64,000 bases of DNA, from contig JBNFNA010000005.1 in the NCBI GenBank assembly GCA_049941595.1, forward strand, positions 186,001 to 250,000, given 5' to 3'. The notes under the pieces were generated by a model. That model worked only from the letters and a program-made list of their open reading frames with translations. It was not told the DNA's origin and searched no databases. Source of the stretch: Pasteurella sp049941595. Its GTDB lineage: Bacteria; Pseudomonadota; Gammaproteobacteria; Enterobacterales; Pasteurellaceae. Positions 51,797-60,758 of this stretch are shown here, piece by piece (the first letter of the stretch is position 1; every line of letters begins with the position of its first letter). The translations under genes were made by a program, and so were the position numbers.

Positions 51797-53677
51797 ATGA
51801 ATCCTATTTTGGTAGTTATTCGTTTTGTATGGCGAGCAATTAACTTTATTCGTGATCTTGTAATGAATTTAGTTTTTTTAGCTTTTGTTTTATTATTAGC
51901 GGTTGCGGTTGGCTTATTTATTTCTAGTGATAGTAAAAAGGCTAATGCTGCTTTAGTGGGTGATCAAGGTGCGCTGTACCTAAATTTAGATGGTTATTTA
52001 GCCGATAATCGAGAAGAGCCTTCTTGGGAAAATGCGCTAAAAGAATTTAATGATCAATATATTCCACGCCAAATTTCGACGTTTGATGTTGTTTATGCAA
52101 TTACGAATGCAGAAAAAGATGAACGTATTAAAGGCTTAGTGCTTGATTTGAATTTCTTTGAAGGCGGTGATTTGCCCGCTTTGGAATATATTGGTAAGGC
52201 AATTAGCGATTTTAAAAGAAGTAAAAAGCCAGTGATTGTTTTTGCAGATAATTATGATCAAAAACAATATTTGTTAGCCAGTTATGCGGATCAAATTTAT
52301 CTCAACCCAATTGGACAAGTCAGTATTCACGGGATGAAGCAGGAAAACCTGTATTTTAAATCAATGTTGGATATGTTGGATGTGACCACAAATGTTTTCC
52401 GTGTAGGAACTTATAAATCTGCTGTTGAGCCGTTATTGCGTGATGATATGTCAGAAGCTGCAAAATCGGATATGAAAGAATGGCTCAATCAAATGTGGAA
52501 AAATTATGTAAGTATTGTGGCCGATAACCGTCAAATAAAACCAAGTGCGGTACTTCCTGATGCAAAAACGTATGTTGAAGAATTGCGTGCATTGAAAGGT
52601 GATAGCTCTGCTTATACAAAACAAAGAGGGCTGATTACTGAATTTGCAGATCGTTTGACGGTTGAAAATAAACTGATTGAAACCTTTGGTCAGACAGAAT
52701 CAGGCGAATTAAAAATGGTTGAATTTGATCGCTATTTAGCAGATTTACCAGATCGTATGACAAGTACTGATAAGCATAAAATTGCAGTTGTGAATGTGGA
52801 AGGTACTATTATTGATGGTGAAAGTTTTGACGGCGATGTAGGTGGTGATACCATTGCACGTTTATTACGCCAAGCGAAAGATGATGAGGCTGTAAAAGCC
52901 GTAGTTTTACGTGTAAATAGCCCAGGCGGTAGTGCATTTGCTTCTGAAATTATTCGTCAAGAAGTGACGCACTTACAAAAAGTTGGTAAACCAGTTGTGG
53001 TTTCTATGGGCGGTATGGCCGCATCAGGTGGTTACTGGATTTCAAGTACTGCTGATTATATTGTCGCAGATAAAAACACGATTACAGGTTCTATTGGTAT
53101 TTTCGCGGTATTACCAAGTTTTGAAAAAACAATTAAGAAAGTGGGAGTATCCGCAGATGGTGTTTCAACTTCACCACTAAGTGAAATTTCACCATTTAGT
53201 CCCCTTTCAACGGAATTAAGCGAAGTTTTCCAATTAGAAATTGAGCACGGCTACGACAAATTTATTTCTTTAGTAGCGGAAGGACGAGCGCTTGATAAAG
53301 CAGATGTTGATAAAGTCGCACAAGGAAAAATTTGGTTAGGTCAAGAAGCTTTAAAACATAATTTGGTGGACCAGATTGGCACACTTGATGATGCTATTGA
53401 TATTGCTATTTTGAGTGTAAATGATCCATTAGACCCAGCTGAAAGAATTAAAGATTTCGGCATTGAGTGGATGACTGAAGAATACAGTAGCTGGTGGAAT
53501 ATGTTAATTGGTGACTTTAAACATAGCACACAAAGTCTGGTAAAAAATACACTTATTGAGTTTTTAGGTTTGCCAAAAGAATATCAGCAAGTGAAAAAAC
53601 AGTTAGGCATTTTAAATAATATGAATGATCCAAAAGGACAATATTTGTATTGTTTGAATTGTAGTAACGTGAAATAA
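51797..53677 (+). CDS. sppA: Signal peptide peptidase SppA, 67K type
   Basis: A 626-residue inner membrane serine protease that degrades cleaved signal peptides. One N-terminal membrane anchor (about 20-43), then two tandem ClpP-like domains. The catalytic Lys207 is in GTYKSAVEP and the nucleophile Ser410 in GGMAASGGYW, the Ser/Lys dyad spacing of E. coli SppA. GAGG precedes the ATG. The last residues (GQYLYCLNCSNVK) are unusual, with two cysteines. Confidence 0.95.
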   Translation: MNPILVVIRFVWRAINFIRDLVMNLVFLAFVLLLAVAVGLFISSDSKKANAALVGDQGALYLNLDGYLADNREEPSWENALKEFNDQYIPRQISTFDVVYAITNAEKDERIKGLVLDLNFFEGGDLPALEYIGKAISDFKRSKKPVIVFADNYDQKQYLLASYADQIYLNPIGQVSIHGMKQENLYFKSMLDMLDVTTNVFRVGTYKSAVEPLLRDDMSEAAKSDMKEWLNQMWKNYVSIVADNRQIKPSAVLPDAKTYVEELRALKGDSSAYTKQRGLITEFADRLTVENKLIETFGQTESGELKMVEFDRYLADLPDRMTSTDKHKIAVVNVEGTIIDGESFDGDVGGDTIARLLRQAKDDEAVKAVVLRVNSPGGSAFASEIIRQEVTHLQKVGKPVVVSMGGMAASGGYWISSTADYIVADKNTITGSIGIFAVLPSFEKTIKKVGVSADGVSTSPLSEISPFSPLSTELSEVFQLEIEHGYDKFISLVAEGRALDKADVDKVAQGKIWLGQEALKHNLVDQIGTLDDAIDIAILSVNDPLDPAERIKDFGIEWMTEEYSSWWNMLIGDFKHSTQSLVKNTLIEFLGLPKEYQQVKKQLGILNNMNDPKGQYLYCLNCSNVK

Positions 53678-53758
53678 AGTTTATTAGGCATTGCGACAAT
53701 TTATATTTTTATAACGAGATTGTCGCAATATTTTATTTTTATCCTGTTGGAGATGATT

Positions 53759-54133
53759 ATGAAAACATTAAAACAAATGTTATCCGTTGCGTTAGTTGCT
53801 TGTGCGGTAGTGAGTACTGCAAATGCAAATGTACGTGCTGAAATGAACCAAATGAAAGGTGCAGCGGGTGCCTTAACTCAAGCGACTGATGTAATGGCAT
53901 TTGAAAAGGCTGCAATGGAATTACGTACATTAGCTGTACAAGCTGCAGAGAAAAAACCATCAAGCATTGATAATGATGCGGATTTCAAAGGTTATCAAAC
54001 TGGTATGCAAGAATTCATCACTGTTTTAGATGAAGCAACTAAACAAGCTAAATCAGGTGATTTAGAGGGTGCAAAAGCGACAAGTAAGAAATTATTTGAT
54101 ATAAGAAATGAATATCATAAAAAATATAAATAA
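53759..54133 (+). CDS. cybC: Cytochrome b562
   Basis: A 124-residue periplasmic four-helix-bundle heme protein. I start at ATG 53759 (GGAG seven bases upstream); residues 1-23 are the signal peptide (ending ANA). The heme ligands of CybC are a Met near the mature N-terminus (RAEMNQM) and a His near the C-terminus (NEYHKKYK), both present. Probably a periplasmic electron carrier or heme-binding protein. It follows sppA but with an 81-bp gap. Confidence 0.9.
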   Translation: MKTLKQMLSVALVACAVVSTANANVRAEMNQMKGAAGALTQATDVMAFEKAAMELRTLAVQAAEKKPSSIDNDADFKGYQTGMQEFITVLDEATKQAKSGDLEGAKATSKKLFDIRNEYHKKYK

Positions 54134-54151
54134 TTGATTTTAACACTAAAG

Positions 54152-54183
54152 AAAATAGCCTGTTTCGACAGGCTATTTTTTAT
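54152..54183 (+). terminator. Terminator after cybC
   Basis: AAAATAGCCTGT-TTCG-ACAGGCTATTTT is a perfect 12-bp stem with a stable UUCG loop and a T run. It could also act on the minus strand for uspE. Confidence 0.9.
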
Positions 54184-54218
54184 GGAAATTTGTTTAAAAT
54201 TGACCGCACTTTATGTGC

Positions 54219-55154
54219 TTAGTTATCTTGCTTTTTCGGCTTAATGGCTAATAAGTTACAACTTAAGCGATTAATAACGTGTTCTGCGGTATTACCAAGG
54301 AAAGCCGCTGAAAGACCAGTTCTTCCAACAGTACCTAATACGACTAATTCTGCTTCCAGCTCTTTTGCGACTTCTGGAATGACTTCTTCAGGAAAGCCTT
54401 CTCGCACGTGAGTATGATCTTCATCAATACCAAATTGTTGGCGTAAGGCTTTCATATTAATCAAATATTGACCACGAATATTTTTTTCATACTCACCCCC
54501 ATTAAATTCTGGTAAATCAATTGCCATATTTACAGGGGTTGGTGGATATGCTGTCACTAAATGTACATTGCCACGTTCTAAATTAGACGCAAGGTCAATA
54601 CCTAATGCAACAAGTTGTTGGTTGATCATACTGTGATTACGGTCTTCATCATCGTCAGTGGTGTTGACGGCAATTAAAATACGTCTTTGATGTTTCCAAT
54701 CACCATCTCTTACCATTAATAATGGTGTAGGGCATTTACGTAAAAGTTGCCAATCCATCGGGGTAAAAATCAATGAGGTAATACTTTCTTCCTCTTTTGT
54801 ATATTTCACCACCAGATCATAAGTGTTTTTTTCTACTTCAGCGGCAATGGCTTCAGCTTCATTACTGTGCCAAATGACTAAAGGCGTGAATTCAATGTTT
54901 GGATCGGCATATTTTTCTAAATAAGGTTGGATTAATTGTGTGCGTTGAGCAATTACGCCACGATGCATTTCCTCACGCTCTTCTGCGGAAAGTAGGGCAG
55001 ACATCTCATAGGAGAGATCATAAACAGCCAAAAAGACTGTAATTTTAACTTTTTGTTCGCTCTTTTGCTCCTTCACCAAACGCACCGCTCTTGCTAAAGC
55101 ATATTGTTTTTCATTTTCAGGATTAAGAACGACCAATATATTGTTAAATTTCAT
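54219..55154 (-). CDS. uspE: Universal stress protein E
   Basis: A 311-residue cytoplasmic protein of two tandem Usp domains. The second ends in the nucleotide-type motif GTVGRTGLSAAFLGNTAEHVINR. E. coli UspE aids DNA damage resistance, motility and adhesion. ATG 55154 with GGAGG five bases upstream is clearly the start; a longer frame adds ten residues without a ribosome binding site. fnr lies upstream, separated by a terminator, as in Haemophilus and E. coli. Confidence 0.94.
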   Translation of the reverse strand: MKFNNILVVLNPENEKQYALARAVRLVKEQKSEQKVKITVFLAVYDLSYEMSALLSAEEREEMHRGVIAQRTQLIQPYLEKYADPNIEFTPLVIWHSNEAEAIAAEVEKNTYDLVVKYTKEEESITSLIFTPMDWQLLRKCPTPLLMVRDGDWKHQRRILIAVNTTDDDEDRNHSMINQQLVALGIDLASNLERGNVHLVTAYPPTPVNMAIDLPEFNGGEYEKNIRGQYLINMKALRQQFGIDEDHTHVREGFPEEVIPEVAKELEAELVVLGTVGRTGLSAAFLGNTAEHVINRLSCNLLAIKPKKQDN

Positions 55155-55227
55155 AACAACCTCCATTTTTGATGTATTACTCATAGGATAGAGAAGATTT
55201 TTCGAAATGACAAGGGAGGATTTTAAA

Positions 55228-55262
55228 AAGAAAAAGGCGCAATGTGATTTACGCCTTTTTTA
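55228..55262 (-). terminator. Terminator after fnr
   Basis: On the minus strand AAAAAGGCG and CGCCTTTTT (9 bp, 12-nt loop) lie between fnr and uspE. Confidence 0.75.
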
Positions 55263-55276
55263 ATACTTAGAAATGT

Positions 55277-56050
55277 TTAAATTCCCATTCGAATATTGGT
55301 TTTCATTGTGCCTGATAATTCAATGAGTTCGCTCATATTGTTAATGGTGATGTATTTTCCTTGTACGGAAAGGATATCCATTTTTTGCAAGCGACCTAGC
55401 AAACGGCTGATAGTTTCAACGGTTAAACCAAGGTAGTTACCAATATCACCACGGGTCATTGTTAAACGGAATTCTCTTGGTGAGAAACCGCGAGCTGAAT
55501 AACGACGTGAAAGGTTATAAATAAACGCCGCTAAACGTTCTTCTGCATTCATTTTTGACAGTAACAAAATCATTTCCTGATCATTTTTAATTTCATTACT
55601 CATCAAACGCATAATTTGTTGGCGAAGTTTCGGCATTTTACCGGATAAATCGTCCAAAATATCGAATGGAATTTCACACACCATTGATGTTTCAAGTGCT
55701 TGTGCGAAACTTGGATGCTCCATATTCATAATGGCATCAAAACCCACTAAATCACCCGGTAATTGGAACGAAGTAATTTGTTCTTCACCGGTTTCGCTGA
55801 TGGTGTAAGTTTTAATCGTTCCAGAACGAATTGCATAAAGCGATGTGAGAGGATCGCCAGCTTTAAATAAAACTTGAGATTTTTGTATTGGCTTTTTACG
55901 TTCAATGATATTATCTAGCTGATCTAGTTCGTGTTCATTGAGTGTAAAAGGAATACAAAGCTGGCTAATGCTACAATCTTGGCAATGTATTGCACAGCCA
56001 CCTGATTGTACTTTGCGCCCAATTTTAGTATCCATTGAGAAAATTTTCAT
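55277..56050 (-). CDS. fnr: Anaerobic regulator FNR
   Basis: A 257-residue CRP/FNR-family activator that senses oxygen through a 4Fe-4S cluster. The cluster ligands match E. coli: Cys23, Cys26 and Cys32 in CAIHCQDCSISQLC, and a fourth Cys in ETSMVCEIPF near residue 125. The HTH recognition helix TVETISRLLGRLQ has the Glu and Arg that read TTGAT. GAGGA precedes the ATG. An FNR box lies 37 bp upstream of the start, suggesting autoregulation. Confidence 0.97.
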   Translation of the reverse strand: MKIFSMDTKIGRKVQSGGCAIHCQDCSISQLCIPFTLNEHELDQLDNIIERKKPIQKSQVLFKAGDPLTSLYAIRSGTIKTYTISETGEEQITSFQLPGDLVGFDAIMNMEHPSFAQALETSMVCEIPFDILDDLSGKMPKLRQQIMRLMSNEIKNDQEMILLLSKMNAEERLAAFIYNLSRRYSARGFSPREFRLTMTRGDIGNYLGLTVETISRLLGRLQKMDILSVQGKYITINNMSELIELSGTMKTNIRMGI

Positions 56051-56086
56051 TTAATCCTCTAAAAATGCCGAGAAAATAAGTTAAAC

Positions 56087-56100
56087 TTGATCTACCTCAA
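56087..56100. promoter_or_regulatory. FNR box between fnr and a small ORF
   Basis: TTGATCTACCTCAA matches TTGAT-N4-ATCAA at 9 of 10 positions. For fnr it would overlap promoter elements (repression); for the rightward small ORF its centre is about 40-50 bp before a possible transcript start (activation). Confidence 0.65.
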
Positions 56101-56158
56101 ATAATATCATTAAATGTTAAAGTTAAGAAGTATTAAATAGACTAAAAAGGAATAAAAA

Positions 56159-56257
56159 ATGGCCGCAGAGAAATTGACTAAGAAACGCTTAATCCAAATT
56201 TTGGTGATGCTATGTATCTTGATTTTTCTCTTTTTTTACCGCACTTATCATTATTAG
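56159..56257 (+). CDS. Putative 32-residue single-helix membrane protein
   Basis: A short frame, MAAEKLTKKRLIQ followed by a hydrophobic stretch (ILVMLCILIFLFF) and YRTYHY. A good AAGGA ribosome binding site lies 8 bases before the ATG, a TATTAA -10 candidate is at 56131, and an FNR box is upstream. The basic N-terminus and single helix predict a small inner membrane protein with the C-terminus outside. The last codons (FYRTY) are formed by an uptake signal ACCGCACTT. Not recognised; could regulate a membrane complex under low oxygen. Confidence 0.5.
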   Translation: MAAEKLTKKRLIQILVMLCILIFLFFYRTYHY

Positions 56258-56306
56258 GTGTGAAGCGATAATTGTTTCATACGAGAAATTGGCAGTAGAG
56301 GATTCA

Positions 56307-56340
56307 AACTAAAAAAGGACGCAATTGCGTCCTTTTATGT
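56307..56340 (-). terminator. Terminator after the ferritin operon
   Basis: AAAAGGACGC-AATT-GCGTCCTTTT is a perfect 10-bp stem; on the minus strand T6 follows. It may also end the small ORF on the plus strand. Confidence 0.8.
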
Positions 56341-56356
56341 TGGAGTTTGGTGGGCA

Positions 56357-56857
56357 TTATTTAACAGTATTTGCTGCTTCACCAAGATCTTTATCGATCA
56401 AGAATAAGCCTTTACCATCTTCACCAAGTAAGTGAAGTTTATCAAGAATACCGCTAAACAATTTTTCTTCTTCGTGTTGTTCAGCCACATACCATTGTAA
56501 GAAGTTAAATGCAGAGTAATCTTTTTCTTCAAATGTTTTGCCTACAAGTTCATTAATTTTTTCTGTAATTAATTTTTCGTGACGGTATGTAATTTCAATC
56601 ACTTCTTTTAATGATGAATATTGGTGTGCTGGAGCTTCAATTTCACCGATGATAGCTAATGCGCCAGTTTCATTTAAGTAAGTAAACAACTTACGCATAT
56701 GTTGCATTTCTTCTGCTGCGTGTGCAGCTAGGAATTTTGCAGTACCATCGAAACCATTTTGTTCACACCACGCACTCATTTGTAAATATAAGTTAGAAGA
56801 ATAGAATTCTAAATTCATTTGATCATTTAATAGTTTGATCACGTTTTCTGATAACAT
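56357..56857 (-). CDS. ftnB: Ferritin, second of a tandem pair
   Basis: A 166-residue bacterial (heme-free) ferritin subunit that oxidises and stores iron in a 24-mer. Ferroxidase ligands Glu17, Glu50 and His53 are present, with the EQHEEE segment near residue 128 completing the site. It is about 60 percent alike to the preceding gene by eye. It starts 14 bp after it and is co-transcribed. The C-terminal tail (LGEAANTVK) is longer than in its partner. Both subunits look active, so mixed shells are likely. Confidence 0.94.
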   Translation of the reverse strand: MLSENVIKLLNDQMNLEFYSSNLYLQMSAWCEQNGFDGTAKFLAAHAAEEMQHMRKLFTYLNETGALAIIGEIEAPAHQYSSLKEVIEITYRHEKLITEKINELVGKTFEEKDYSAFNFLQWYVAEQHEEEKLFSGILDKLHLLGEDGKGLFLIDKDLGEAANTVK

Positions 56858-56871
56858 AGTCTTTCTCCTAA

Positions 56872-57357
56872 TTATAATGTCGCTAAATCTTTGTCAATGA
56901 AGTACAGTGAACGACCGTCTTCGCCTAATAAGTTAAATTTGTCGATGATGCTATTGAATAGCATTTCTTCTTCGTGTTGTTCAGCTACATACCACTGTAA
57001 GAAGTTAAAGGTTGAGTAATCTTTATTAGCAAAAGTTACTTCAACTAACTCATTGATTTTCGATGTGACAAATTTTTCGTGCTCTAAAATAATTTCAAAT
57101 ACTTCTTTTAACGAAACATAGTCATTTTTTGGTGCTTCAATTTTACCTAATAATGGCATACCACTGGTTTCACTTACATAAGTAAATAATTTGTGCATAT
57201 GTTCCATTTCTTCATCAGCGTGGCGTAATAAGAAAGCGGCTGCACCTTGGTAACCGTTATGTGCGCACCACGCACTCATTTGCAAATAAACATTAGAAGA
57301 GTAGAACTCTAAATTAATTTGTTCGTTTAGCTTATCTGCGATGTTTTTATTTAACAT
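56872..57357 (-). CDS. ftnA: Ferritin, first of a tandem pair
   Basis: A 161-residue ferritin subunit with ferroxidase residues Glu17, Glu50, His53 and the C-terminal EQHEEE region. It is the first gene of the pair, as in H. influenzae. The A/B naming here follows position only. The gap upstream contains a Fur-like palindrome. Together with the Ftr1/P19 operon the window encodes both ferrous iron import and storage. Confidence 0.94.
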   Translation of the reverse strand: MLNKNIADKLNEQINLEFYSSNVYLQMSAWCAHNGYQGAAAFLLRHADEEMEHMHKLFTYVSETSGMPLLGKIEAPKNDYVSLKEVFEIILEHEKFVTSKINELVEVTFANKDYSTFNFLQWYVAEQHEEEMLFNSIIDKFNLLGEDGRSLYFIDKDLATL

Positions 57358-57440
57358 AGCTAACTCCTTTGTTTGGAATGTTAAGAAACCGTAAAAATAG
57401 ATTGATATTTAACCTACAACTGAAACAAATTGTATAGTTG

Positions 57441-57453
57441 TTATTGAGAATAA
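57441..57453 (-). promoter_or_regulatory. Fur-like palindrome before the ferritin genes
   Basis: TTATTGAGAATAA has arms TTATT and AATAA and a GAG centre, resembling part of a Fur box. The rest of the 57358-57690 gap is AT-rich with one uptake signal near 57620. Confidence 0.3.
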
Positions 57454-57690
57454 GCAAGTTGTTTTCTATATATTTTAAATATAACTCTTTAATTTTTAAT
57501 AGTTTTTTAACAAAAACCATTCTCATTTAGATATGGTAATTGAAAGGGATTATCACTTCTGGTTTTACAACAAATATTAACAATTATAAAACAATGACAT
57601 AGCCAAAAGACCTATAAAAAGTGCGGTCTATTCTTGAAAGAATTTTCTGTAAATTGGTCGATGAGGCTATTGAACTCTTATTTTGTTTGG

Positions 57691-57708
57691 TGTAATGTAA
57701 TCGATACA
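57691..57708 (+). promoter_or_regulatory. Weak TyrR box upstream of aroF
   Basis: TGTAATGTAATCGATACA matches the TyrR consensus TGTAAA-N6-TTTACA at 9 of 12 arm positions. It lies 22 bp (about two helical turns) before the strong box at 57713, the usual weak/strong pair arrangement. Confidence 0.55.
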
Positions 57709-57712
57709 TTGT

Positions 57713-57730
57713 TGTAATGTAATATTTACA
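57713..57730 (+). promoter_or_regulatory. Strong TyrR box overlapping the aroF -35
   Basis: TGTAATGTAATATTTACA matches 11 of 12 arm positions of the TyrR box. Its right arm TTTACA is also the predicted -35. Confidence 0.75.
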
Positions 57731-57753
57731 TTTGGCTTTGTGGCCACTTTAAT
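57725..57753 (+). promoter_or_regulatory. Predicted aroF-tyrA promoter
   Basis: -35 TTTACA (57725-57730), a 17-bp spacer, -10 TTTAAT (57748-57753). The start would be near 57760, 20 nt before the aroF ATG. Confidence 0.65.
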
Positions 57754-57779
57754 GTTTGTTGTCACTTAAGGAAGAAAAA

Positions 57780-58841
57780 ATGAATAAAGACAGTATTCAT
57801 AATGTTAATATTGTGGGTGAAAAAGTACTAATTACTCCTCGTGAGTTAAAAGAAAAATTACCACTGACCACCGCACTTCGTCATCAAATCGAACAATCTC
57901 GCCGTGATATTGCGAATATCATTCATAAAAAAGATCCAAGATTGCTGATTGTCATTGGGCCTTGTTCTATTCACGATACTACTGCGGCATTAGAGTATGC
58001 TCAGCGTTTACGTACATTAGCAGAAGAGTTAAAAGAGACACTTTATATTGTAATGCGTGTTTATTTTGAAAAACCAAGAACAACCGTTGGTTGGAAAGGA
58101 TTGATTAATGATCCAAAAATTGATGGATCTTTTGATGTGGAAAGTGGTTTACATATCTCTCGTGATCTTTTGTTACAGCTAGCTGAAATGGGCTTACCTT
58201 TAGCAACAGAGGCGTTAGATCCAATTACACCACAATATATGGCGGATTTATTCAGTTGGTCGGCCATTGGTGCACGTACAACCGAGTCCCAGACCCACCG
58301 AGAAATGTCATCGGGCTTGTCGATGGCAGTGGGCTTTAAAAATGGCACAGATGGTAGTTTAGTAACGGCAATTAATGCAATGAAAGCTGCATCAATGGGG
58401 CATAGTTTTATTGGCATTAATCAACAAGGGCAAGTGAATTTATTACATACCGCAGGCAATCCGCACGGTCACGTGATCTTACGTGGTGGTAAAGCACCAA
58501 ATTACCAGGCTGAATTTGTTCAACAATGTGAAAAAGCGCTTGAAAATGCGGGCTTAGAAACAGCCATTATGATCGATTGCAGTCACGGTAACTCAAATAA
58601 AGATTATCGCCGCCAACCTCTGGTTGCTGAAGATGCTGTGCAACAAATTGTTGATGGAAATCAGTCCATTATTGGTTTAATGTTAGAAAGTCATTTGTTT
58701 GCAGGCAATCAAAGTGCAGAGCAACCTGTGAGTGAAATGAAATATGGTGTTTCTATCACAGATGCTTGTATTGACTGGGAAACCTCAGAACGATTATTGC
58801 GTCAAATAGCTAACACACTGAAAAGCATTAAATCAAAGTAA
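57780..58841 (+). CDS. aroF: DAHP synthase, probably tyrosine-sensitive
   Basis: A 353-residue enzyme joining phosphoenolpyruvate and erythrose-4-phosphate, the first step of aromatic synthesis. Motifs are GPCSIHD, VYFEKPRTTVGWKG, RTTESQTHR and DCSHGNSNKDYRRQ. The N-terminus (MNKDSIHNVNI) resembles AroF more than AroG or AroH, and tyrA follows as in the E. coli aroF-tyrA operon. ATG 57780 has AAGGAAG upstream. The isozyme call is inferred; some annotations call the Haemophilus gene aroG. Confidence 0.93.
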   Translation: MNKDSIHNVNIVGEKVLITPRELKEKLPLTTALRHQIEQSRRDIANIIHKKDPRLLIVIGPCSIHDTTAALEYAQRLRTLAEELKETLYIVMRVYFEKPRTTVGWKGLINDPKIDGSFDVESGLHISRDLLLQLAEMGLPLATEALDPITPQYMADLFSWSAIGARTTESQTHREMSSGLSMAVGFKNGTDGSLVTAINAMKAASMGHSFIGINQQGQVNLLHTAGNPHGHVILRGGKAPNYQAEFVQQCEKALENAGLETAIMIDCSHGNSNKDYRRQPLVAEDAVQQIVDGNQSIIGLMLESHLFAGNQSAEQPVSEMKYGVSITDACIDWETSERLLRQIANTLKSIKSK

Positions 58842-58859
58842 TCGATAAAGGAAGGCGTA

Positions 58860-59990
58860 ATGGAAGCTTTAGCAGAATTAAGAGAGAAAATTGATCAGAC
58901 TGATCGTCAATTGTTACATCTTTTGGCACAGCGTCTTGAGTTGGTGAGACAAGTTGGTGAGGTAAAACACCAGCACGGTTTGCCTATTTATGTACCAGAG
59001 CGAGAGGCGAGTATGCTTCAAGCAAGACGTGATGAGGCTGAACAATTAGGTATTTCTGGAGATCTTATTGAAGACATATTACGCCGTGTAATGCGTGAAT
59101 CTTATGCCCGTGAAAATCAGTTTGGTTTTAAAACTGTCAATAGTGAGATTAGGAAAATTGTCATTGTCGGCGGTCGAGGTAAACTGGGGAGCTTATTTGC
59201 ACGTTATTTTACTTTATCGGGTTACTCTGTTTCAGTATTAGAACAAGATGATTGGGAAAGTGCGGGTGAAATTTTAAAAAATGCTGATGTGGTTATGGTT
59301 TCTGTGCCTATTGCTTGTACAATTGAAACCATTGAGCGACTTGCTCCTTATCTCACTGAAAATATGCTGCTGACCGATCTCACATCGATCAAACGTGCAC
59401 CAATCGAAAAAATGTTAGCGGTGCATAAAGGGGCTGTATTAGGTTTGCACCCAATGTTTGGTCCAGATATTGCAAGTATGGCAAAACAAGTGATTGTTCG
59501 TTGTGATGGCCGTTTTCCTGAACGTTATCAATGGCTATTAGAACAAATGCAGATGTGGGGTAGTCGTTTGTATCAAGTCAGTGCGGAAGAACACGATCAA
59601 AATATGACGTACATCCAAGCGTTACGCCACTTTTCAACCTTTGCGAATGGATTGCACTTATCTAAACAGCCAGTTAGTTTAGCAAAACTATTGGCATTAT
59701 CATCGCCGATTTATCGCCTAGAATTAGCGATGATTGGACGATTGTTTGCGCAAGATTCTGCGTTATATGCAGACATTATTTCAGATAAACCTGAAAATTT
59801 AGCGGTCATTGAAAGTTTGAAACAAACCTATGAGGAAAGTTTACAATTCTTTGCTAATGATGATAAGACAGGTTTTATGCGCAGTTTTGAACAGGTCAAG
59901 GCCTGGTTCGGTGACTATTCAGACCTATTTTTGAAAGAGAGCCGTCAATTATTACAACAAGCAAATGATGGTCGCCACATTAGCGATTAA
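58860..59990 (+). CDS. tyrA: Chorismate mutase / prephenate dehydrogenase
   Basis: A 376-residue bifunctional enzyme for tyrosine synthesis. Residues 1-90 are an AroQ chorismate mutase domain (ELREKIDQTDRQLLHLLAQRLELV); the rest is prephenate dehydrogenase with NAD loop IVGGRGKLGSLFARYF and LGLHPMFGPD. AAGGAAGG precedes the ATG, 18 bp after aroF. Transcription is set by the TyrR boxes upstream of aroF. Confidence 0.96.
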   Translation: MEALAELREKIDQTDRQLLHLLAQRLELVRQVGEVKHQHGLPIYVPEREASMLQARRDEAEQLGISGDLIEDILRRVMRESYARENQFGFKTVNSEIRKIVIVGGRGKLGSLFARYFTLSGYSVSVLEQDDWESAGEILKNADVVMVSVPIACTIETIERLAPYLTENMLLTDLTSIKRAPIEKMLAVHKGAVLGLHPMFGPDIASMAKQVIVRCDGRFPERYQWLLEQMQMWGSRLYQVSAEEHDQNMTYIQALRHFSTFANGLHLSKQPVSLAKLLALSSPIYRLELAMIGRLFAQDSALYADIISDKPENLAVIESLKQTYEESLQFFANDDKTGFMRSFEQVKAWFGDYSDLFLKESRQLLQQANDGRHISD

Positions 59991-60062
59991 ATAAACATTA
60001 AAACTTAGATTTTATTCAAATTTTTTGATAAAAAAATAATCCCTCTTTTTATGCAAAAAGTG

Positions 60063-60068
60063 TATAAT
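60063..60068 (+). promoter_or_regulatory. -10 box of the yciO promoter
   Basis: A perfect TATAAT lies 34 bp before the yciO ATG. No good -35 was found at 17 bp, although TTTGATA occurs near 60025. Confidence 0.45.
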
Positions 60069-60101
60069 AAATTCTCATTTTTTGTATAAAGAGAGGGGAT
60101 A

Positions 60102-60725
60102 ATGAGTCAATTTTTCTATGTTCATCCCGAAAATCCACAAGCAAGATTAATTAATCAAGCAGTCGAAATTTTACGACGTGGCGGAGTGATAGTTTATCCT
60201 ACAGATTCTGGCTATGCACTAGGTTGTATGATTGGTGATAAACACGCAATGGATCGCATTGTCCAGATTCGTCAATTACCAGAAGGACATAACTTTACGT
60301 TAGTGTGTAGTGATCTTTCTGAGTTATCAACTTACTCTTTAGTGAATAATACCGCATATCGATTGATTAAAAATAATACACCTGGGCGATATACCTTTAT
60401 TCTCACTGCAACAAAAGAATTACCACGTCGACTGATGACGTCAAAACGAAAAACCATTGGTATTCGCGTACCAGATAATCAAATTGCATTGGATTTATTA
60501 AATGCATTAGGCGAGCCGATTTTATCTTGTTCCTTAATGTTACCGGGAGAAGAGCATATTACGCAGTCTGATCCAGAAGAAATCCGTGATCGTTTAGAAC
60601 GCCAAGTGGATTTGATTATTCACGGTGGCTATCTAGGACAAGAACCTACAACAGTAGTGGATTTAACCGAAGATACGCCAGTGATTTTGCGCGAAGGCAG
60701 TGGTCCTATTACACCATTTATTTAA
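60102..60725 (+). CDS. yciO: YciO, Sua5/YrdC-family protein
   Basis: A 207-residue protein of the threonylcarbamoyl-AMP synthase fold (VIVYPTDSGYALGCMIGDK, KTIGIRVPDNQIALDLL). YrdC/TsaC makes the t6A intermediate; the YciO branch is close but its natural activity is less certain. GAGAGGGG precedes the ATG. rluB starts 33 bp after the stop. The yciO-rluB pair is conserved in E. coli and Haemophilus. Confidence 0.92.
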   Translation: MSQFFYVHPENPQARLINQAVEILRRGGVIVYPTDSGYALGCMIGDKHAMDRIVQIRQLPEGHNFTLVCSDLSELSTYSLVNNTAYRLIKNNTPGRYTFILTATKELPRRLMTSKRKTIGIRVPDNQIALDLLNALGEPILSCSLMLPGEEHITQSDPEEIRDRLERQVDLIIHGGYLGQEPTTVVDLTEDTPVILREGSGPITPFI

Positions 60726-60758
60726 TGAAGACGCTTGGGAAAGCGACAAAGAGGAAAT

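Noticed and set aside
53635..53677. Cysteine-containing sppA tail (YCLNCSNVK) as a zinc knuckle or fused domain
   Set aside because: Only two cysteines in a nine-residue tail; probably a drifted C-terminus rather than a domain.
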